From Seison nebaliae (taxonomy: Eukaryota; Rotifera; Pararotatoria; Seisonacea; Seisonidae), in the NCBI GenBank assembly GCA_023231475.1, contig JALJEE010001725.1, positions 1 through 64,000 of the forward strand: a stretch of DNA of 64,000 bases, read 5' to 3'. Each line of letters begins with the position of its first letter. Position 1 is the first letter of the stretch. The position numbers were made by a program, and so were the translations under genes. Below, in pieces: positions 10,246 to 23,026 of the stretch. The notes beneath the pieces were generated by a model that did no database searches, was not told where the DNA came from, and saw only the letters and a list, made by a program, of their open reading frames with translations.

Positions 10246-10594
10246 TTAATGTTCAACTGCACATTGTACTCCTACCATATCGTAAGGAAGTTCCATACAA
10301 GGATGCGTATGATGAATATGTTTCTCCAACTGATGGAATTGAATTGCCATATCCGTCAATGATTTTCTTGCCAATTTATATTGATTTTCCTGACTGAATT
10401 TGATAAAAAGAAAAAATAATTTTAACAAAATTTAACTAATGCAAGAAAATACATCCTCCTATTATTAGGAATGTTGTTAGTCCAATAGCTGTCAAACCGG
10501 AAACGACGATTATTTCAAGAACACTATCATGTGGCCGTAATGTCATCGGCATAAGGATCATTTGTTCCATGTGCTTTCTTAGAGTGGCGAACAT
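10246..10594 (-). CDS. Small single-pass membrane protein, two exons, unrecognised
   Basis: Assembled by hand: exon 1 at 10437-10594 and exon 2 at 10246-10393 are joined across a 43 nt GT-AG intron (10394-10436). They sum to 306 nt, giving 101 residues. The N-terminal 25 residues are Met-rich and basic. A strong transmembrane helix follows (SVLEIIVVSGLTAIGLTTFL and beyond, residues about 27-52), and the tail is a hydrophilic helix with many His and two Cys (YQENQYKLARKSLTDM...). Topology could be an N-in signal anchor. I do not recognise the family. An extra upstream exon is possible because another open frame precedes the ATG. Confidence 0.5.
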
Positions 10595-11015
10595 TTTGGA
10601 TGGCGCAAAATTGGAAAAGAAAACTGTCTGTCAGAAATATATTATTGAAACGGGATGAAATAATAAAAAATTTTATTTTCGATAAAAAAGATAAAAAGAA
10701 GAAGAACTTCAACGATGATTAAAGAAGGAATGTATACAAAATTTCAGTAGGAAATCATTTTCGGTTAAAAGTTACATTGAAGAAAATAAACGGTTTTGTT
10801 TTCGTGAAGAAATTGAGTTATGGGAAGTGGAGAAGAGAAGAAAACTATGAATATATGGGAATTAGTCGTAGAGAAATTTATAAATAATTTAAGTGATTGG
10901 ATTAATCTGTCATTGAATCGAATCGAATTGATTGTGTGGATTGATTGATTGATTAATAGATTGGTTGAATTATTTACAAGAGAAGAGAAGGGAATTTAAT
11001 ACGAATATAATTGAA
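10595..11015. other. Intergenic, nothing recognised
   Basis: About 420 bp between two minus-strand genes. It includes the 3' flank of the giant chitin-binding gene; a run of TGATTGATTGATTAAT occurs near 10935. Confidence 0.4.
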
Positions 11016-14000
11016 TTAAAGAAGATATGGGTTTCTTTTGTCTAATGCACGATTTTTTGGCGGTTTAAAGAATGAGAGTGGTGGTGGACAAGTATCTCGA
11101 TTATAGGAATCGAAACAACTTTTCATACGACTATTGAAAATGGTACTTGGTGGACAGATATAAATAGAATGAATAATATTTTCTTTGTAACGATCCACTA
11201 ATTCTTCTCCACTCAAAATATTATGGGAATTGTCATAAATGCACGTATGATAGAGATTACACCAATCGGGATCTGCTTCCAATCTTATCTCATTCACACT
11301 AATATATACACTATTCCTATCGTTCTTTTTCTGGACAATCTTCTTTTCGAAAAATTCTTTCGATTCTTCTTTCGTGCAACGTAATCTTGTCGGGAATTTG
11401 TGCAATGCATCTAAACTAAAGTTAAACATTAATGCACCATTACCTACAAAATAAATTTTGTTTAATCGAGTCTCATTTAAATATCTAACCTAAAGATTTG
11501 ATGCGACTGTACAAATATCGTCTCATACTTTTCGGCGATAACTTTTTACGATTTTTTTTATTCCGATTTTTCTTCGATTGATAATCATCTTTCTTCCCGT
11601 TCACAGTCTTATTATATTCGTCATTATTATTATTATTAAGATTATTATTAGAAATCTTTTTATAAGAATTGTTAGATGAGTCGTTGTTTGGTTCTAAATG
11701 GTTTTTTCTATGATTATCTTCCGATCCGTTTATGATGGTTTGGGGTATTTTTGAAACATTTTTCGAATTCGGTAAAACAGAATGAGGTAAAATTGGGCCT
11801 GTATTTTCTGGTTGAGGTCTCAGAAATGTCTTATGCGATGGACATGGTGTTCCACGTTGATCTTCTACGAAGTCATTTGAAGTCTTCATATCACGAACAA
11901 ATGCCGCTTGGAAGTTCGCTTTTCTTACCCTTCCTATTCGTGTACCATTCTTACTAACAATCGTCTCATATTCATAATCTCTTGGAGTGGCTGGTGGTGA
12001 TTGGAAATCATAATTATCATCTTGCGTTATCACTTGATGGTAGTCACAAATGCGTTTTTGCTCATTGAACACTAATCCGGCTGGAAAGTCAATTATAAAA
12101 TAAATATACAAATTATTAATTAAATGGAATATGGTGGAGTATTAACGATTACACGCCATGGTGATGGAAACACTTTGTGGTGTACAAACGATGTATTGAT
12201 CACAGTATTTCGGGTGAAGATAAGCACCAGCCGGTTTCCCATAACAAAATTCTGATCTTAAAGACGCTAAAATATCTCGAGGATTCAAACGAGATATGAT
12301 AAAACTGAAAAAAATAATAGAAGAATTTCGATCTATTCACAATTTCTAACATATCTTTATCCAAACACGATACACCAGAACCATCCATCGTCTTATCAAT
12401 CGGCCATTCACATCGACCTGTAGTTGAGCTTTCCTGTTTCCACAACTACAAAATTTTTTTGAATTATTTTTTTATTTTCTCATCTTTTTTCTCGATCAAC
12501 TAACCAATCCTTCTGAACAATATTGTACCGTATCAAATCCACCTAAACACACATGATAGACATTACAATAATGAATATCTGCATAAGATCCATCTGGTCT
12601 TCTCATACAAAATTTCGTTAATCTTCCTTGATTTCTTTGCGAGTTATTCGACGTTCCTTTCTTCCCATTTAAAACGGCCGCAATGTCTGCTGAACTGAAA
12701 CCTTCGCTAGTATCATTGTTACTGGTATGAGATCTTTGATTTGTCGACAAACCATTGTTTGAGAATGACGACGCATCAGGTGATATACGTTCATCAATAT
12801 TTGATAAATCTGTGAAAAAAAAGTAAATAGAAAAATTGATATTGAAAATTCGTTGAAAAATTAGGCAAACCTAAAAGAATTTCAGGACGTGATGTACAGT
12901 CAACATTCGCTTCCCAATCACATTCACCAGTTTCCGTATTGAACATCAATCGATGTGAACATCGCTTAACAAAATCTTGACTGGCTAAACATTGATGGAA
13001 GACATTGCAATATCGAAAATCTGGATAATTTCCATCATTCTAAAATTTATGAGATTTTGTACAATGTTGAGAAAGATGTTGAAAATTTCTCTAACTTTTC
13101 GCAAACAAAAATTGGGTTTCGGTCCGTCCCATAGATAATCAGGTTTCCCTCGACAATTCACTCGCGCCGCCCAATCACATTGACCTTTACTTTCACTGAA
13201 TCTCAAATTTTTCTGACAAGTAAAATCATATCGTCTGCCACGTTGACATACGATATATCGATTACAATATGCTTCATGCTCAAACGTTCCCCCTTTCTTA
13301 TAACGGATCGATTCACGACAAAAAGCATTTCTTACCACGTTGTATAACATCTTGTGTGGAATTTGTTTCCGTTCATTGATCTTCCGTTTCACTAAAATAT
13401 TTGAACTACGACTATTTGGAGCTATTTCAGCTCCTGGAACTATAAAATTGGCATAATCAAATTCTTCATCATCCATCGAATTGTGAATATTGGACGAATT
13501 AATTAGAAAATTATTCGCATTTTCCGTCACCAAAACGGAAGGATAAGTCTGTTGTTCGGGAGGAACATAAGCCACTCCATATTCATCCTCTGACAGACCT
13601 AAACCGCCACACGCTTCAATCAGGAACTTTCTACGATTAATGGATCGTTCATAATTAACACAAATCTTCTTCGATGGTAACCACAACTAGAATGAAGAAT
13701 GAATTGAATAATCATAAGAATAAATCACTTACAAACCTGAGAATCAGCACACGCGATTGATAAATTGAACATACCACCAGCTTGTTGTTCCGTCCAAACA
13801 TCGCAGTATTGTAATGAGGGTAACTTCAATTCTTTCGGTAAATGAACTAAATTGAGGAGAAAAGGAGAAATTTAATATTTAATTTTTTAATAATCTTTTA
13901 ACTTTTCTTCTCATTAACCGCCGTCATTAAACGGATATCGGTAACACGTAAAACGGTCGGTTTGCCTGGACCACAATCTTTTGCAATTGCACCAACAGCA

Positions 14001-17000
14001 TTTGAGAAACAATGACCATCACCTTCACCACCAGTGGCCGAATATTTTTTGGAGAAATGATCGTTCCAAATACCATCACGTTTCAGGAAAGTATTATAAT
14101 GAAGATATGGTGGTCGTGTTTTAACTCTGGTCTGTTTTCTCAAAGTAAACTTTTCTCCCAACGGACACATTTGGAGAGTTATATCCCAATCATTATAATT
14201 TTGACGTACTGTCCTCTCCACATGACTATTCCATTTATTCATCAATAAAGTGGCAACGGTAGAAGACGAGAGAATATTCTCTCGTAATTTTACATCGATA
14301 TAACCATTATTGGTCGTGGTAGTCTCTTTAAGTTTTCTTATTAAATGATGTTGTTTTTTCGTCTCCTTATCGCCTAATTTATCATCGGATAATATTTTAT
14401 TATTGTTAATCAATTCCATTAACTGTGTCAATTTTTTCCGACTTCTTAATATGTTTTGTAATCGACGAATATCAATATTGTTATGATTATTATTATTATT
14501 ATTATTATTATTAATATTGTGGAGAGACTCAATTGATCGTCGTACTCTCAATCGACGTTGACAAGTCCAATAAACATTGCAATAGTTGGTATGACTGACA
14601 TTGAATTGCGTAGCCGTTTTTAACGATGGATTTCTACGAACCGTTTGTTCACAAATTACAGATGCAACTCTCTTCAATTGATTGGTAATGAAAGAGATAT
14701 CGGTTTCGTTCGCTGTTTCATCATTGATTGTCGAACCATTTAAAGAATTGTGAGAGAAAGATTTCTCTGAATTTTTCTTCGGAGTTTTCTTCGATTTATC
14801 ATTCCCCAATTTACTTATCAAATTCATTTCGATATGAGTACAATGACTGATCCAATCAGCTTCCATTTGTTGAGCTTCTTCAATGTACGATTTCTGTACG
14901 GTGGAGCGAGATAATACCGGTTTTCTAGTTGATTGAGTTAATCTGAGAATAGATTTCATTTGTAATGCTTCCACACATTGCTTCCTATACGGATGATACC
15001 ACCAAGAACGATGAATTTGATCGATCTGCATCGATAAAGTCAAATTATCAAATTTCACCACAGAACCATCACACGACATAACATGGTCAATACCTGCGAT
15101 ACAAATATGATATTGTCGACAATCGAAAGGATCAGGTATTGTTAATGCTTCCATTCGATTCCGATGATATGCTGGAAAATGATGATTTTGATTATTATTC
15201 CATGATGGATCGACACGATAATTTCGAAGTTTCTTATTCATCGATGTCTCGTCAATCTTCATTCCTTTCGCTACATAAGAATTATATTGCATATTGTTGG
15301 ATTGTGGAGGATGGTTTTGTTGTTGCATCTGCTTTTGAGTATATGTATTGAAAGAGAAACAGATACTGTTATTTGATGGCATTATTATTCGTTTCGGTAT
15401 CACTCGTTGTTGACAAGCGACTTTCGATCCAATTTCACAAGTATATGTTTCAGTCGAGAATAACCATCCCATTGGACATGATTCGATATATGGAGCTGCT
15501 CCAATACAACGATAGAATAGATTACAGAATCCACGATGTGCATATACACGTTGTTCCAAATTGAATTTCCGTCTCGACATTTGTTCCATCGATGATTTCT
15601 TATTATTGTTTATAATCGTCATTGACAGACAAGCGCGATTAATATCAAATTCAGAACTCTCATAATTGATCTTTGTCGATGTAGTGGACGTGGTTGTTGT
15701 TGTTGTAGTGGTTGTTGTTGTAGTGGTTGTCGGTTGTCTAGTTGTCTGTTTCGGTGTAGCGGGCACGAAGTGGGGTCTTGGTGTTACACCGTGAAATTGT
15801 GGAATGTTGGTTGGGAAAAAGAAAGGATATTGGTCGTTATTCTTCTGCTTTTGATTATAATAATTGGGATTAAAATTGAAAGAGTTTTGTTGTTGGTAAA
15901 ACATATCGGGACGATAAGATAATTGACGATTCTCTTGCTCTTTATTATTCCATAAAAAGATTTCGTTCGGAGTTGTCGTTTGAAGGGACGATCGACCAAT
16001 ATACGGAAATGTTGTGGTTCTTAGTTTCGTAGTTTGGGGTTGATTAGGTAGACGAGTATAGAAATCGAACGTTCCATTCTCTTTCACCGACCGATTAGGC
16101 ACAGGATGATTAATAGTAGAATTACGTCGATAAGGACGATTTGTTGAGGAATTGATGTTCCAATTAGGAATTATCTGAAGATCTTTATAATCAAATTTAA
16201 CTAGTTTGGGTTGATTCGATCGATCAACTCTAAGAAATTGACGATTCTCACAAATATTATAAATATAATCATCATTCACTAATTTGTCGTTGATATTATA
16301 GACTTCGCATTTCTCACTCGAATCGGAGAAGTACATGGAATCGGGACATAATTCCAAAAATCGATTTGCTATTCGTCGATAATCATTCAAATATTTCGAT
16401 TGAGATAATAATAATTCATGTTGGCGTTGTTCGTTATTTAATAGAAGAATATTCTGCGCAAACAATCGAGGTATTCGAGGTACATCTTCAATACCCGAAC
16501 GAAGATATGATAACGATCTTCTTTTCGCTGGAATATGTCTCATATTCCCAAATTTTCTTTCATTATCCTTCTTTGAACTTTCATTTACTTGAATGATCGT
16601 ACTTCTGGTATATGCCGATGGAGTTGTTACATTAATCATCGTATTATTATAATCCGTTTTTGTTAATGTTGATGTTTGTCTTGTTGTTGTGGTTGTTGTC
16701 TTTGTTTGGATTATTGATGGATTTAACGATGAAGTTGAATTGACAATTTTTTCTTCTTTTATTTTTCCTTCTGTAAATTTCTTGAAGGAAATTTTCTTGG
16801 TGAAATCATGCTCTTCGGATGAGGTGGAGATAGTGATGCTGATGGTAGATGGAACTATGGACGTTGTTGATTTGGTTAACAATGTTGTATTAGTAATTGT
16901 CATGTTATTTGTTTTGTTAGAAGGAGAAGAACTAAAAATAAAAAAATATGAAGATTAATTTGGAGATAAAAAACTAAAATGAACTTTCTAGAATGGTTAG

Positions 17001-18810
17001 TGGGTGGTTGAGTGGATATATCACGTTTTTTACGATATTCAATTTCGTTCGAATATGAGAGAGAATCGATGTGATCGTAAGAATTTAAATAATCATTATA
17101 ATCACTAGAATCTGGTAATAAGTTGGTTGAATAATCGAACTGATTCGTCAATGACAAATTGAGAAATGCATTTCTTTGTTGCATCGATGACGCTTGTTCT
17201 CGTTTTTGCATTTCATAGTATAATTTATATCGATGCAATGCATTTGTTAATAATCGTTGTCGTTGTCTAATTAAATGTTTCTTCATTTCATGTCTCAATT
17301 TCGCATTCAACAACAATAATTGTGTACAATTGATTTTGTAGAAGGTGTTGCAATATCGATAATCTCGTCGATTGATCATGACATGGAAGGAAGTATCTTG
17401 TGGTTGTCTTCTCTTCTGTCGTTGTTCGGATTGTGATAATCGTTGTGATAATAATTGACGACATTCATTCTCCCAATTCTTCATAATATACACATTGGCT
17501 GGTACGTGGAAATCAGAAATATTGATGGCACTATTCAATTGTTTGATGAGATTCATATGGAGGAGAAACGGCTTTCCCGATTTCTTCTCACCATTCATTT
17601 GATTATTATTATTTCCATGAAAATTTTTCGCATTAAAATCGTTCCGTATTGGAACTGGAGCCGAAACTTTCCGTCCAAATATTCGACTATTCTTTATTCG
17701 TCGTAATCTCTTCAACAATTGCGGTGTTAAAATAATCTTCTTCTCATTTATCAATTTCACAATCGCTTCAGGTAACCTCAGAATTTTTTGAGCATTCTCT
17801 TTCCCAAATCCATTACCATTTCTATTATTGAACGGATGAATAAGATTTGCTGCCGCTTTCTTTTCTAAAGGAGGTTTTGTCGAATTCCCAAATTGAATTG
17901 GTGATGATCTGGAGAAGATCGTCAAATTCTTCACTTTCGTCGTTTCTATTCCAATAATCTCATCTGAAATTGTTATTGGTGTTGTTGTTGTTGTTGTTTC
18001 TTTAATTTTTATGTTGGACGTTAAAGTGATGGATTTGGTCGTCCACGCAATTTTCTGCGTCGATGAATTATTCAATTGAAGTGAGAGAACAGTCGATTGT
18101 TTTAATGGTTTTCTATTTTTTATTCTCTTCCTCAATTTCAACAATAATTTATATCTTTCTAACAAACGAATCGCATCTAAACGACTCAGGATAGTATCGT
18201 TAGAGAATGTGATAACATCGTTCGATTCCGTCGTTGTTAGTAGAGTAGAATTCTGATTGGAATTGAGAGAAACGAGTTTTAACAGATTTTTCATTTCATG
18301 AAAATATTTGTTACGTTTCCTCGTATTCTTCGATTTGAGGAACTTGATGAGAAGTTTCTTAAATTCTTCTTTCTTTTTCAACTTGATCGAGAATTTCCTG
18401 TTATTCGATGAGTCATCTCTCTGATATAAAGATTGATGAGAAGACGGTAAGAGTACTGGATTGACAATGGAATTACTAAAGGCATCTCTCGATTTGGAAT
18501 TTGATGATTTCAAAGGAAATCTTTCACTTTTCATAGTATAATTCGCCAGGCGACGTGACGAAGAGTTATGGAGCGTTGTCGTTTCATTCTCATACTGTTT
18601 CGTACTTCGATTCATTAATCGTTTCCGATGGAACTTATTCGTTAAATAAACGCCATTCGGCCATCTTAATTTGGCCGATTGCTTCTCACCTCCCTGATGA
18701 TGGTTGTCTCTCTCACTTGCTGGAATGAAATATGGAATATTGATCTCGATCGCCCAACTCACCGTAATCAGAAATATTTGATGAACGATGATTATCTTCC
18801 ACCACAACAT
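11016..18810 (-). CDS. Giant secreted protein with about ten chitin-binding type 2 (peritrophin-A) units
   Basis: About ten exons and about 2,400 residues, minus strand. Exon 1 (16985-18810) starts with a signal peptide (MLWWKIIIVHQIFLITVSWA). Exon 2 (from 16931 to about 13920) is joined by a 53 nt intron and is very large. Further exons lie near 13.8, 13.1-13.7, 12.9-13.0, 12.5-12.8, 12.36-12.44, 12.15-12.33, 11.5-12.1 and 11.0-11.44 kb. Four units in 12.1-13.4 kb are canonical CBM14, e.g. YCNRYIVCQRG, YCNVFHQCLAS, YCNVYHVCLGG and YCDQYIVCTPQ, each with flanking cysteines. Upstream units (YCNTFYKINC, GFCNLFYRCIG, DCRQYHICIAG, YCNVYWTCQRR, YCDVWTE) have long Thr-, Asn- or Arg-rich loops inserted between cysteines. 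A last unit has WCNLYHTCIYD. The YCDQYIVC unit appears to lack its sixth cysteine. CBM14 proteins bind chitin in cuticle or peritrophic matrix; dibasic sites such as KKRD occur. Some splice sites are uncertain. Confidence 0.85.
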
Positions 18811-21800
18811 TCTTACTTGAATAGCATGCTAGACGGAAGAGATTCTATTTATTTTCTTTTACTTATGTCAATTTCGTTTGACAGTTTATTCGAATGAGAA
18901 ATTTCTCATAAAAATTATTATTATTATTATGATTATCTACTTAAAAAAAGAAAAAGATAAAAGATAAAATTTAAAATTTTATGATTTCTTGAGTGTGATG
19001 AGACGAATGGTCGGAAGTTGGATCGGTTTAAAAAAGCCGAATAAATTCATATGCTAAATTCATCTTGGAAGAATAGTATTGATCCAAAGAAATAAAGATC
19101 AAGAATAAAGAATGAAGGAAGACAAAGTGAAATGTCCTCAGAAATGGAATAGAGGCCGATTAGAATAAACGAAAGTTGCGGCATTCACTTAATTGAATGT
19201 TGATTTTAGCATATCAACGTGTCTACTCATATTTCGATCGAGAGAAACGTCTAATTAAATTTGCCTTGTAGAAGATATGATAATTTCCGTCAAATACACA
19301 AACGACATATTGGAAGAGATATGAAAGAAATGAAATTTATGAAAAAGAAAACAAAGACAAAACCGACAGAAGATACTGATTAGAACAGAAACAAGAATAT
19401 GTGGAACTTGAATAGGAGACAATTTAAAATCGACGAACTCAATGCGAAATCGGCTACGGATCAAATCACTAATCAATTTTAATATGCTGGAATTTGAGAG
19501 AAATATTTTTTTTGTTTATGAATCACCGTCATTTTAGAAACGAGATCAATTACACGCATTCCATAATCACTATTATTATTTTCGATTGATTCTGATAGAA
19601 GGAGCGAACATCCGTCGAACCGAACACAGTCATGATGATGATGAGTGAAATTGAGAATATTAATAAAGTTCAAATTGAACAGTCTAAATCGATTTGGAAT
19701 GGAAGACTTCGTCTTTACTTTATTAACTGAAGGTGGTTGTGTCGATTCAAGGTGGATGTGTATCGTTCACTGACTGCCAAACTTGTCATTCCGTCAATCA
19801 ATCAGTAAAAAGCTAATTTTTTCTCCATATATTCGAATGACATTTATTGTACATTCATTAGACGGGGAAGGATAATGACGTAAAAAGAAGATGAACATCT
19901 TATTATCTCAAACTGGATCTGAAGAATTGTGAAGTAGGAAAGAATTCTGATAATGTTCTGGAACCTCTTCTTCTTCTTCTTCTTCTTCTTCTTACAGTTC
20001 ATTGCGAATAAGATGATGAGAAGAAAATAATATTTTTATCTGAAGTAGAAATTGGCTTTCCTTCTAATTTTACATATCTATGAGAGAAATGTGACATCCG
20101 CAAAAGAACGTCATGCGTCCACAATTCGGTCGTAGTGGAAAAAATAGATAAATGTCATTTATGTTTCTAATTCGGATTGGAATCAGTTTTAACGAGATAA
20201 CTGAATAATTGTCCGTTTTAATATTGTTGTAGATGGGAGTCGATCCAATTGCATATCATTAAACTTGACGTTCGTTTTGCATAATGAGGAGGACGATGAT
20301 AAAATGAATAAGAAATGTTAAGATTTCTTATAATTTTCATAAAATTCTCATCTGCTATCCCCAATCGAGTAGATTGTTGGCGGGTGAATGGGGAGGGGAG
20401 GGAGTGTAATAATTACATGAATGAATTATAAATATAAATCCAAGAAAAGAAGGAAACATCGATCATACTCAATCTACATATATCGATCCGATGCTACAAC
20501 TATATCTATTTGAGATTCGGACATAAACTTCTTCTCAATACTTCTCTCTATCTTTACGATTTATAATTAATATTGTTCTTGTGCTTGTGATCGTGGTCGC
20601 AGTCACCGTTCTGATGGAAGAGAATAAGAAAGAATATTTCCCATTCATCTTACTTCTTCTTCTTCTTCTTGAGTTGAGCGGAAGTTTACCTTCTTCCGCA
20701 TAACATTGCCTTTACCACAACTCTACTACTAGGAGTAGTATTAGTAGGGAGACGATGGAATGGGAATGGATGGTGGTAATTGATGAGTTCTTATAGAAGA
20801 TCGAATAACATGTGAAAATAAATAAATTTTTATTTTTTTGAAATCAAATCTGATTACATCACTCATTCATATAGAGAAGTTTAATGATCAGTTATCTGTT
20901 GATGGAATGGCTGTTCGAGAGAATGGAGACGGTATTCGATTATTCGATGGAATGTTCCCTAAAAGAAATGCGATTAATTATCTCATTCACTCTTATTGTT
21001 GTGTGTGTGTGTGGAGTGGAGATGGTTGATAGATAACGTGTTCGAATAATATTGGAGACTTATTAACGATTAGAAATTATCTTATTAGCGTGACATGATA
21101 GAATGTAACAGGTAAGAATCATCGGTACCGTCGAACTGATTCCATCTCTTCCCAACTGCCAACAATGTGGCGATCAGGTACCTGATTGACGAATACAATA
21201 GTAAAGAAGAACAATTCTTTCAATTTAACAATTTCACAACAAACAAGAATCGATCGATTTTTACCGTTCGACTTCGACGACGGTGTCGATAAATGAAAAG
21301 AACATGAAAATAATACATTTCCACAAACATGTTGATAGAAGGTTTGATATAGGGAAAGTTAGAGAATGATTTTTAGATTTAATTTCGTCGTTGATCAAAT
21401 GGAGAATCATCATCAACGGTTTTGTCCGAATGAAAGAAAAGAATCGTGAAAAGGAATGGAAAGGAGAAGTTAAAGGAATTCTGTAAATTTCTTTTGAATT
21501 TTTTGTTCTCATATCCGAGTTCATGCAAGAAAGAAAAAATATTCGAGTCCTTCCACCACTTCCATATAATGATTGTTGTACAACAGTGAGATTGTGAAAA
21601 TGAATAAAAATAGAATTTCTCTTCATTGAACTTATTCGTCATAGAGGTATTCGAAGACATCTTCTCCCTGATGAGAGTCTTAAAAACGTAGAAAAGTAGA
21701 AGACAAAAGTTTTTGTTGGGAAATCGATTTATTCCGTTGTCACTTCCATAAAAAATATATCACGGACAAACGGAAATGAATATTCAAATTCAATATCTGT

Positions 21801-23026
21801 TCTCTTTCATTCGAAGCAGTAACTCACTAACAAGAACAACAGTGGAAATAAAGGAATTGTAAGTTTTCTATCATTGTCAAATCTCTTTATTCTTCACCCA
21901 CCAACAAATTAGAGATTCCTTTCACAGAAACATGTCACTCCTGTTGATGTTTGTGGAAGAAGGAGACATCTGTGTGAATCCTCTACTGTATCCATTCTCT
22001 TGATTTATATACTCTATATCTCATCTCTGTGGAAGTGGATCGACAATGAGAATAGATGGATATTTTATTTTGAACTGAACAATTAATTGTCTGGGAATTC
22101 TTCAAGAAAATAGTGACGAACATCACCATCGCTAGTGATGAGTGAATGGAATCAATTCCATCGGAAATCGAACAGATATTATTCTAGCCTTAAAACTCCC
22201 TTTCCCTTTCCTGTCGTTTAATCTTCTCCCCACACTCACAACTAAAACAAAGAATGATGTGTGAAATTGGAGGAATGAAAAGTTAATTTAGTTCGAGTAG
22301 TAACTTCTGCAATTTTATGTGGAATGTCTAGCCTTGCGGTCGACTTCAAGGAGAAGAAACTTGTAACTTATATTTATTCTACCCAAATCATTCCCTTGTG
22401 AAAGAGAACAGAAGTGATTGACAAATTAATTGAACAATCTCACTCTCTCATTTCTCGTATGGATAGTGGAAAATCTACTGTTCTTGATGATGAAACGAAA
22501 AACAACGTTTATTGAAACAAAACAATTAGCTTACCAAATTTATTGGTTTTACCCAATTCTTTTCTTTTGCCAATTTTATAGAGGGGAATAGCGATAAATA
22601 TAAAAACTATTTATCTAATCAAATAGAGTATTAATGTTTTACTTCACTACTCTTGCCAGTCTTGTTCGTTAGTCTAGCGATTAATCATTTTACACAGCTC
22701 TTCTTCACACGTCTGTTCATACAAACTAATTTCAATTTATATTTTTTCAATTACATAGCACCAACGAATTATCAAGCCCAAAACATCCGATTTAGAAATA
22801 ATTTTCTTTTTAACTTAACTTTTCCATTCACATCGTATCGAGTTAATTATTTCTATTATAAATTGCTAAGATATATTATGTTCAATGACATAACAATTTG
22901 AATTCCCGCCAACTCACATTTTCAAATATAATTCTGTTCTAAGCTTAAATTTCAAAAAAGAAAAATTTCTAAGTGAGTAAAGGAAGTTAAGTTAATAAGA
23001 AAATATTAGATGATACATTAAGCTTG
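18811..23026. other. Long gene-poor spacer between divergent genes
   Basis: A 4.2 kb region between the chitin-binding gene (minus) and meckelin (plus). Only short AT-type open frames occur. Seen features: a (TTC)n run at about 19965-19994; a TATA-like TATAAATATAAAT near 20430; and at 20614 a 28-codon frame with a signal-peptide-like Leu run ending SGSLPSSA, which I cannot extend by splicing. It could hold regulatory DNA, 5' UTR exons or ncRNA. Confidence 0.4.
19965..19994. repeat. (CTT)n microsatellite
   Basis: About nine to ten tandem TTC/CTT triplets. Confidence 0.9.
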
